From positions 3,038,001-3,102,000 of the forward strand of contig JAHEWK010000008.1 of NCBI GenBank assembly GCA_020740775.1: a DNA stretch of 64,000 nt. The letters run 5' to 3'. This document shows, one piece after another, positions 56,098-64,000 of this stretch. Each line of letters starts with the position of its first letter. Position 1 is the stretch's first letter. The notes under the pieces were generated by a model. The model did not search any database, was not told the DNA's origin, and saw only the letters and a list, made by a program, of their open reading frames with translations. The DNA is from Ilyonectria destructans (lineage: Eukaryota > Ascomycota > Sordariomycetes > Hypocreales > Nectriaceae). The position numbers and the translations under genes were made by a program.

Positions 56098-57158
56098 TTA
56101 GAGCATAAGCCTCGACTCCAACTTCCTCCACCGCCCATCTCTAGGCCTTCCACCACATAAGAAAGATGTAGCAAAGCCGTCTCTATTCGGCATAAATAGT
56201 GGGAACCCACCCACATCTTTCTTGCCGAATGAAGCGATAACATGTTGACCTCGGGAGGAAAACAGGTAGTTGATAAACTGCATAACAGCAGCAGCCTTTT
56301 CGGTAGAAGTATACTTTGGTGAATACACAACATAGCAGCTGTTCATAAGGATGTCATCTGAGGTCGTTGGTTCGAAGAAGACGGTGGTATGATGGATCGT
56401 ATATAACATGGTCTGGCGAAGCAGTGTCGATCGATCAATCAGAAGGTATGCCCCAGCAGCATCGGCTGCAGCCAGCGCTTCAGAGGGGCTAAACAAGGTA
56501 GACCTGTACCACGATGCTAACGCGTCCTTGTCTTCCCAGGGGCTTAGACTACACTTTTCCCAGAAGCTCTGCTCTTTCCACATTGTCGCAGATCCATCCA
56601 CACGGCTATGAAATTGGGCCTTGGAACTTGCGATACGGGAAAAGGCGTCAACGACTGAAGAAGCTGATCGAACATTTGCGGGATCGGAGATTGGCCCTGC
56701 GAGGAGGAAATGGTCGTGAAATACACAGCCAGCGCTGAGCGACCACCCTTCTGCAATCGCTATCTCTTCTTGATCCCGCTCGTATGTCAACCCGAGGTCA
56801 ATGTAGCCGTCCTTGAGAGCGAGTTGCGTGTTTCGAGAATGATTGCACACCCACTCGATGGAAGGATCGCCTGGAAGTGTTTTCAAGTAGTCGTCTGCGA
56901 GAGCTTTGATCAAGCCAGTTGCACCTGGGAAACTCAAATCAGCCAACATTCCACACAATAATCCATCATCATGTCGACCAACCTGCACCGCCGTTCCTGT
57001 CAAAAGAGACAAAGTTAGTGGTAATAATAAAGACAAGAGAGAAGGGCTGGGATGATTACTTACCCTATCCGTAACAGAGTCTCACCCTTACCGTAAGTTT
57101 CTTGAGCATTGCGGACGACTTCGCCATGGGGTGTAATAGCAGTTGATCTGGTAGCCAT
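56098..57158 (-). CDS. TupA-like periplasmic-binding-protein-fold protein, fungal type
   Basis: Related to bacterial TupA/PBP-type oxyanion-binding proteins, but without a signal peptide. Three exons (57158-57064, a 14-nt micro-exon 56983-56996, and 56924-56098) join in frame to 311 residues; introns are 67 and 58 bp. The join reads LLRIG-NGGAG-ATGLIKALADDYL, the anion-binding opening of the family. Later family blocks are present: NHSRNTQLALKDGYIDLGLT, EGWSLSAGCVFHDHF, LAGPISDPANV, the FHSRVDGSATMWKE segment and AAGAYLLIDRSTLLRQT. Ignoring the micro-exon would give a different N-terminus (TYGTAVQVG), which does not fit the family. The ligand and cellular role in fungi are unknown; some bacterial relatives bind tungstate or molybdate. 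Confidence 0.8.
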
Positions 57159-58537
57159 TTTACATATAACTTGAAGGAATGACTGAGTTGAAGGTAGAGA
57201 AATTTCTCAATCTCATCTAGGAAGGTGTTCAGGTTCGTCCTCTCTTGGCGTCGAACAGCCGGAATGTATATGTTGCTCGGTGCCCGGTGCCAAATGGTGT
57301 ACGGCTGAAATTAGGGATGTCGATTGCCCTGGAAAGCCGATATCATGTACCGAAGACTGCTTATATATTTCCCAATCACCACCGTACCCATATTACCACT
57401 TGCATGTTTGAAAGAAGATGTCTGGTACAGGCGGTCGGCTTTCGAGAAATATCGGTCTTTGAACTCGGCTTCGACATTATCGGCCTTTGATCTTAGTGCG
57501 AGGATATCGGTCTTTGAATTCGGCCCGAGGACACCGAATCATACCTTATGGCTCATCCCACGGCAACGGTGTTTTTAATTGGAGATAGTACCTGGACCCA
57601 TAGTGCACAAGCACTATCCTGCACTCCTACTGCATATGTCCCTGCTTGCATGTTTGGTTGACTTGCGTATCACAGCTTAAAGCTACCTGCACACGTTGTG
57701 TTTGAGGGCTCAGCGGTTTAGGCCTTGGGAAGCTTGAGCCTCGAGCATCTACTACGTTTGCTAGTAGTGACCATCAAATAATGCATTAGATGCCTCATTT
57801 CATAGGGCTTGAAGCAAGTCTCCATCTCGAAGAGATATTTCGGCAATTGAAAGATAACCTGCGACCCTGATTTGGCATGTAGATATGGAGTTGCATTCTA
57901 GTATTCTCATATGGTAAGCAATTGTTCCGCTGTTCAAGTTTTATGCATGGGTCCCTATGGTGTGGGTTTTTTTTTGACAAGTGATGAGCTTCGATGAGCT
58001 GAGAGTAGAAGCGTTCGAGGTCACTTCCTGGCTTGCACACTACCCAGGAGGTTCCTTCATGCTGGCCCAGCCCTTTTCTTCCCGACTGGGTTGTCGTCTT
58101 ACATTTCAAAAGCCGAGGACTTCAAATGCCGAAAGTAAATCAGCTCATGCAGTCGAAGCGTTGTGGAGATTTATGGCTTGATTAGACCTGAAGTCAAACT
58201 TTCAGCTGGACGCCACAGGAACACAGCTTGCGTATGCTCTATGGTTTGAACTGAGTTCAACAGCCGACAAGGCACGTGTACCTCTCCCGATTCGGCAGCG
58301 GGGGTCAAGGGTGTCACCATGCTGTAGCTCCATCAAAGCTTTAGCTCGTGAAGCTTGAAGCATCTCCCCCATGGGGAAGAGACACTGTCAGTTATTGTGA
58401 AGCAGCATGCGGTCATGAAATAGTCGGCTTTTGAGATTCTACGAATAGTTGATAAATAGCTCCTCATCCTCGACAAGAAGCAACAGTTCCGAACCAACTA
58501 CATTACCCTCTCTTTACTACCTCACCAAGAAGCCATA
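57159..58537. other. Divergent intergenic stretch with a tandem repeat
   Basis: 1.4 kb between the TupA-like gene and the sugar transporter, containing both promoters and the repeat at 57447-57532. No other gene is seen. Confidence 0.55.
57447..57532. repeat. Three tandem degenerate repeats of about 28 bp
   Basis: ATATCGGTCTTTGAACTCGG, ATTATCGGCCTTTGATCTTA and ATATCGGTCTTTGAATTCGG head three units of about 28-30 bp, ending in GAGG or CGAC. A similar AGTCGGCTTTTGA word recurs near 58423. The repeat sits in the divergent promoter. Confidence 0.75.
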
Positions 58538-60076
58538 ATGTCTTCACCTACATTTTTAGGCCTCAAAGGCCAACCCCTCGTGTATGCCGTTACCCTTTGC
58601 TGCGGTCTTGGTTTTCTCCTCTTCGGTTATGACCTTGGCTTCATGGGAGGCCTCACCACATCAAATGACTTCCTCAACCAATTCGGCAATCCAGGTGCAT
58701 CTCTGCTGGGATTCCTCATCTCTTCATATGAGCTCGGAGCTATGATTGGTGCACTTTACATCTTTCTCTTTGGCGACAAATTTGGTCGAAAGCCAAATGT
58801 TATGATCGGGGCTGGAATCATCTCGATTGGTGCCATCATTCAAACCGCTTCTTTTAGTGTGGTGCAGTTCCTGATCGGCCGCGTTATATCTGGATTCGGC
58901 TTGGGAATGATGACTGCCGTCATTCCCGTCTGGCTCACAGAATGTGCCAACCCTAAGTCTCGAGGTCGAATGGCGGCTATGCAGCTGTCTAATCTCATCC
59001 TTGGATTGATTATCGCCAACTGGTTGGACTACGGCATGGCTTCCTACTCCGGCTCTGTGCAGTGGAGATTTCCGTGCGCCTTCCAGATTATTTTCTGCGT
59101 CATCATTGGATGCTACATACCATTCCTCCCCGAATCACCACGATTCCTCGTTAGAGAAGGCAGATTTAGTGACGCCTCGAAGAGTCTTGCTGCTCTCAGA
59201 GGGTCTGACGATATTGCTGAAGAGATTGGACAAATCAAATACGCGGTTGAGATCGAGGCTGAACAAGGCAGTTGGTCAGACATCTTCAAAAACGGTGGTG
59301 TCTCTGGACGAACAAGAGTCATCATCGCCTTTTGGGTCAATGCTATGCAACAGTTGACTGGGTCCAATGTCATTTCCAGCCTCGGCCCATACGTGTTTCA
59401 ACATTCCATTGGATTGAGTCGCCACGATGCACTTCTGGTCTCTGCTGGAAATCAGGTCTATTTCTTCCTCTCAAGTTTGATTGCTTGGTGGGCTGTTGAT
59501 AGATTTGGTCGTCGCCGACTTTTCATGTTTGGATCTGCTGGTATGACATTGTGCATGGCACTTTCTGCAGTGTTTGTTGGAATAGGTACCAAGAGTCTGG
59601 GGTACGGTGCAGTCGTTGTGCTTTATGTCTTCTACACCTTCTTCACCGTTGGGTGGCAGGCAAATATGTGGATTTACCCATCAGAGATCCTTCCACTGAA
59701 GCTTCGTGTGAGAGGTGGTGCCATTGGTGTTGTCTCGCAGTGGGCTTTCACATTCTTGGTTGTGCAGATTACACCTGTGTTGATTACGAACATTGGGTAC
59801 AAGTCATACATTGTGTTTGCAGCGCTCAACTTTGCTGCAATTCCGGTCGTGTACTTTTTCTTCCCAGAGACAAACCAATTGCCTCTGGAAGCAGTGGATT
59901 TGTTGTTCAGCAGAGATGGACAGACACCGAATCTTCTGCAGGTTGTGAGGGAAAGTACTGACAAGAATGTTCAAGAAGCTGTTCGGGCAGGTCTGCATAA
60001 CAAGGTGGAAGAGTTGTTGGAGATGGAAACGAAGGCGAACGTGGTTTTCAGGGAGAATTTGGTGGATGCAGCATGA
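58538..60076 (+). CDS. MFS sugar transporter (sugar porter family)
   Basis: Plasma-membrane sugar importer, 512 residues in one exon, normal length with about 12 membrane segments. Family signatures are clear: GYDLGFMGG in segment 1, GDKFGRKPNVM between segments 2 and 3, RVISGFGLGMM, the ECANPKSRGRM signature, PESPRFLV, QQLTGSNVISSLGP in segment 7, DRFGRRRLFM and the final PETNQLPLEAVD. The C-terminal tail of about 55 residues is acidic and cytosolic. It starts at the first ATG, in a good context after a pyrimidine-rich leader. The PETNQLPLEAVD box, where hexose porters have PETKG, is slightly unusual. Likely substrate is a hexose, pentose or quinate-like polyol, but this is inference. Confidence 0.96.
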   Translation: MSSPTFLGLKGQPLVYAVTLCCGLGFLLFGYDLGFMGGLTTSNDFLNQFGNPGASLLGFLISSYELGAMIGALYIFLFGDKFGRKPNVMIGAGIISIGAIIQTASFSVVQFLIGRVISGFGLGMMTAVIPVWLTECANPKSRGRMAAMQLSNLILGLIIANWLDYGMASYSGSVQWRFPCAFQIIFCVIIGCYIPFLPESPRFLVREGRFSDASKSLAALRGSDDIAEEIGQIKYAVEIEAEQGSWSDIFKNGGVSGRTRVIIAFWVNAMQQLTGSNVISSLGPYVFQHSIGLSRHDALLVSAGNQVYFFLSSLIAWWAVDRFGRRRLFMFGSAGMTLCMALSAVFVGIGTKSLGYGAVVVLYVFYTFFTVGWQANMWIYPSEILPLKLRVRGGAIGVVSQWAFTFLVVQITPVLITNIGYKSYIVFAALNFAAIPVVYFFFPETNQLPLEAVDLLFSRDGQTPNLLQVVRESTDKNVQEAVRAGLHNKVEELLEMETKANVVFRENLVDAA

Positions 60077-61554
60077 TCGACTGTTGAGCTGAAAGCATTG
60101 GTGGGACAATTAGCTTGGAACAATGTTCCTTTCGAGAATGTGTTGACAGGATATTCCGACCATTACGTGGTCTAGCTTGTCACAACCCAGTACACTCTAG
60201 TCCATCACGTATAGCCCAACTCCATTACCCGTATAACTTTCTCACTGATTATTTGTGGGTTACGCCCAGGATAAATCAACTCAATTTATATAATATGAGT
60301 ATTACTATCACCTTTGTCACGTAACTCCACTTTTCTTCGCCCAGTGTTTGGTATGTTCCCCCTGTCAGTGTAAGTCGGGGAATATTTTGAATAATGAGTG
60401 AATTCTACAGCTCTTAATATAACATATCGACCTGTAAGGCTGGCTGCAGTCCAATCGTTTAAAAAATACTTCTCTATAGTTTCCCCGAATAGTTCGTAAC
60501 TTTAAGCCCGGCCCGAGTATTATTCCGGCGACGCAGCTGTATATGCAGCTGTAAGGGCTGCTATAAGGGCCCCAGCTATATAGCCGGGATAACTTAGAAT
60601 ATGATAGTATAAATATAATAAAAGATTGACTAAAAATAAAAATTATCTGAAATAAAAGTAATATTAAATAAAATTTACGATATATATATATAATAATAAA
60701 GAACATTTTATTAAAACCTAAAGTAAATAATAATAAAAGTCTAGCTTAAATATAGCTACTTAATATTACAGCGCAAGCCAGAATAAAATATAAATAGTTA
60801 GATAAAATTAAATACAAATAACCTGCCTTAATCTTTTACTATATAGAAGTACTACTTATAAAAGCAATAGCACTCTAGAACTAACACACTCGTAATACCC
60901 GTCACTCCACCATCTATATACACAGCATACAAGCACAGTAAACAGAGCCCTAAGCTCCTTAGCTATCAATACAACTTGGTTACCTAGAGTACTCTACTTT
61001 ACTATTACTAGACCCGTGATCTACATTGCTCACAGCCGACATCCTAATCACCCTTCAATTAAGTATTAAACGCCCCTTTGCCTACCCTATACCTCTAGGA
61101 GAGACACGAATCGTTACACTTAAGAGCCAGTTATATATATAAATACCAGCTATATACTCATAACAGCCCGGCAGCTATATATAACAGGGATTGCTATAGA
61201 TTTAGGAGGCAGAGATTAATCTTATCGTTACTGGACCCCTACCTTCGAGTCTCTAGCATATCACCAGTGTTACCCCAGCTTCCCTCACTCTCTCCACATT
61301 CAGGTCGTTACAAAGGCTTCTATTGCAAGTAGAGATCAGGGCTAGTCATTGATTCGTCCCATGCGTTGGATCCGCCGTTGCAACCCACATACGTCCAACC
61401 GCAAATCCGTTCTTCGCTTGCCCGTAGGTCAGGTTTTATAAGTGTCATCCGCAGCATCATCACCAGGCATGACACCCGCTCCCGCGCATCGTCACCCCTG
61501 AGGCACGTGGAGCGGTCAGTGTTCGGCCGAACAGGACCCAGGGACGCCGCCTTG
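60077..61554. other. Intergenic stretch with AT-rich island
   Basis: Roughly 60.3-61.2 kb is AT-rich, with TA-rich tracts and small palindromes near 60536-60590 (CAGCTG words). It shows the same composition as the islands at 47.2, 52.1 and 55.2 kb. No transposase was identified. Confidence 0.55.
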
Positions 61555-63352
61555 TCAACCATCTGTGTCGTCGTCCAGGAAGCTGCGGAACTCTCTCGAC
61601 TTGTCAGGACCTTCCAGTCTGCCCTCTCTCTCCTTGGCCAGATTGTTCTCGTGAGATTGCACCCCGTCCATGGATGGGAAGCCGAACTCGATGACCTCAT
61701 CGAACTTCTGGCGCAACGCGAGATACACCCGCAGCTTCATCCGACCTTCAGGGTCTTGATAATGAGCAGCCGCGGGGTCTATGGCCGGAGATTGGATAGG
61801 TATAGCCTGCTTCTTGGGCGATATCAAAGATAATGCCCGGGACTTCCAGCTGACGTGACTAGAGGAACCTGGCACCGGGCTCTGAGAGGGTGATGTCAAT
61901 GCTGGGACAATTACTGCATCTTTGGTAGGCGGACGACTATATGACAAGTAAGAACGCCCAGCAGGTAATCTGTTGATGGATAGATGAAGACGAAAGGACG
62001 ATCGTCCAAATTTGATCGGCACTGGCACCTCTTCAAGAAGGTTGATGTGATAGTCATCTAGGAATAGGTGTAGGTCCAATCCTTCATCCTCCTGAAGCCA
62101 CCGAAAGCTGTTATAGAAGGAGCCCGTCCCCTTGCTGTCCGACCCGCGGCCAGCCTTATCAGCCTGCGGTGGCGGTATATGTGATACCGACGACTGTCCG
62201 TCACAACATCCCGGGCTAGCAAGTGGCGATGGCGTCTTGGGGTCCGGCGACTCTCGTTTCTCAATTATGATCAATGCCTCGTCTGCGGCGCTGAGCTGGA
62301 GACTCTGCCGGCGGTAGTGGGCGACCAGCTGCTCCTCCTCCGTAAGGTGGTGGCGCTTAATCTTTTCGGGGAGACTCGCGTAGAAGCGCTGGTCCGCTGA
62401 AGTGATACGGGGTTGGCGACGGGCCGATAGGATGGGGGAGTCCGAGACGGCTCTGTTCTTTTGGCGTTGTTGAGGCTTGGGAGGCTTGGCTAACGGTGGC
62501 CGTGGAGTCCACGTTTGGTCGTGACCGGCACTCTCAAGGCGAGGGTAGTCGTCCGGGTCGGGATGGTGGTCAGTAAACCGAGACCGCTCGATTGTGGAGA
62601 AGTACTGGGGGATAAGGGAGTTTAGCGCTAAGACGATGGAAAGAAGGCCCGACTCGACGAGACATGGCCCAACCCAGAAAGCACAAACAAGATGGCCAAG
62701 GAGACGAAGACGAGCAGGTTCACAACTTCAGGCCATGGAGGGGGATCCCTGGCTCTTAAGGCCGGAGAGAGGGGCACAACTGGAAGGGGAAAGGACATAT
62801 CTCAATGCGGAACGAAGCGAGGGTAATGGATGATTGGGCTATTTGGGCGTGACCGGGAGTTTCTTGGAGTCGGTGAGCCCGGTTAGTTGGTGGAGCTGGA
62901 GCCCTGCTGCTCCAAAGGCATGGATCTATTAGGAGTGGCAGGCCGTCGTCACGTCTGCCTCGAGTGGCCGCCCAGCTGGTGAGTGTTCCTGGGATGCCGA
63001 GGCGGCAACTAGCCCCGGCAGCTGCAGGATCCGATGCCAAGCTCGCCGAATCATGGCTACCACAGCGCAAAGACATGTTGTTAGGAGCAAGGAAACGCGT
63101 TGTGCTTACTTTGCGTTGGATGGTGGGAGGGAGAGACTCAAACTCTTCTCTCGTAATGATGGCAGATGGTTGGCTGACGAGCGATGGAGACGAGCCATCA
63201 GCCGAGAGACGCAGATATTTGGATGGGTCTGGGCCGGGATTCCGGTTGCGCCGCCAGTGTCGGAGGTGGCTTCGTAACGAGGGGGGGCGGTCGTCGAGGA
63301 AGTCGTGGGGAACTGGAGATCTGCGTTGTATTCTCACCTCCCTTTGACCCAT
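61555..63352 (-). CDS. Conserved fungal protein of unknown function
   Basis: Two exons (63352-63110 and 62604-61555) join in frame to 430 residues with a long intron of 505 bp. The joined product reads ITREEFESLPPTIQRK followed by YFSTIERSRF, a pattern I know from a family of conserved ascomycete proteins; the family also has the SADQRFYASLPEKIKRHHLT and AADEALIIIE blocks, all present. Later come SFYNSFRWLQEDEGLDL and a RMKLRVYLALRQKFDEVIEFG segment. No domain with a known activity, no signal peptide and no membrane segment is visible; long Pro/Ser-rich parts look disordered. The start is uncertain: the frame continues open upstream to 63493 but without an ATG, so a 5' exon could exist. Confidence 0.6.
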
Positions 63353-64000
63353 TGTGACGCCTAATGGACGGATGACTGGGTCGGACGGCTGGTAGGGCGG
63401 CACGGTTTCGAGAGTCTCGGACAGAGAGCGGCGATGAGGTTGGATAGCGCGCTCATCATGTGAGGACAATGGAAATGAGCGGCCATGACTCAATGAGACG
63501 GGTCGTCAAGCGCAATAGCGGACAGTGTCTTAATTAGTCACTTACCGAACCTCAGCACCCCACAAGGGCGCCTTGAAAGAAGGGTTTGGCGCAAATGAGA
63601 GACCTACTTACCCCAAGCCCTCATCATCTGCTCAAATGCCGAAGGTATTTCATCGGGTTCTGGCCCAATAGCCGGGTTGTAGTCAAGGTCGGACCAACTC
63701 GATCCGAACCTGGCTCGATCGGTCTGTCATTCGGCCGTTTACCTCCAATCTCTTGCCAACTCATCCTCAACCATCCTGTGTCGTGTTCAGCCACCAACCC
63801 CCCAGTCTGCCCTCAACGCGTGTCATTATGCAGTAACTATCTGGCAATCAATCATAAGACGTAAGCCGAGAATTTAGTCAGCTGCACATGATCGGATCGG
63901 TAGCTTTATGCCGGGAGTCGCTTTGCTGGACAGAGTTGACAGGGAATGGAGGTATGCGCCTGATATTTGACTCCGCTGCTCTACCACAACAAGATCACGG
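63353..64000. other. 5' region of the conserved protein and window end
   Basis: Holds the putative 5' end of the gene above, including candidate GTAAGT splice donors near 63546 and 63615 that could belong to untranslated or early coding exons. No other gene is recognised. Confidence 0.4.

Noticed and set aside
57064..57158. Alternative splicing from a GTAAGG donor at 57091 to 56996
   Set aside because: It keeps frame but produces TYGTAVQVG and destroys the family's RIGNGGAG motif; the micro-exon model fits better.
1..64000. CRISPR arrays, bacterial operons, ribosome binding sites
   Set aside because: The window is eukaryotic with spliced genes; no array of spaced identical repeats is present.

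Overview
The window is nuclear DNA of a filamentous ascomycete, most likely a Sordariomycete. The evidence is short GT-AG introns (about 48-130 bp) with CTAAC/CTAAT branch points, Zn2Cys6 regulators, a MirB-type siderophore transporter, a secreted pectate lyase, a HET-domain relic, and very AT-rich islands that look like repeat-induced point mutation (RIP). The species cannot be named from sequence alone. Exon models were read by eye from splice signals and frame continuity, so edges may be off by a base or two.

Layout. 0-6 kb: a nitrogen-scavenging module made of an amidase (-), a Zn2Cys6 regulator (-) and a divergent Dal5-type permease (+), with repeated GATA-type sites upstream of the amidase. 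6.5-17.7 kb: a full-size ABCB transporter (-), a long intergenic stretch with three identical sites matching the fungal iron-repressor consensus ATCWGATAA, a GNAT acetyltransferase and a siderophore transporter. 17.7-30.4 kb: two long gene-poor stretches around an AflR-type regulator, then a dihydrogeodin-oxidase/Abr2-type multicopper oxidase. 31-40.8 kb: a HET-domain pseudogene, an HpcH/HpaI aldolase, a GPI-anchored mucin-like M43 metallopeptidase and a pectate lyase.

43-61 kb is an accessory-looking compartment. AT-rich islands (about 47.2-48.9, 52.1-53.1, 55.2-56.1 and 60.3-61.2 kb, plus a smaller one near 44.7 kb) alternate with gene wrecks: a C2H2/fungal_trans regulator with its middle missing, a zinc alcohol dehydrogenase that runs into an AT-rich island, an alpha/beta-hydrolase lacking its 5' end, and a 3' fragment of a sugar transporter. 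Apparently intact genes sit between them: a Mup1-type methionine permease with a GC-AG intron, a fungal TupA-like solute-binding protein with a 14-nt micro-exon, and a sugar transporter. The window ends in a conserved fungal protein of unknown function (61.6-63.4 kb).

The functional themes are nutrient uptake (amides, iron-siderophore, methionine, sugars), pectin degradation and cell-surface proteolysis, typical of a plant- or soil-associated fungus. No PKS, NRPS, tRNA, rRNA or CRISPR array was recognised.
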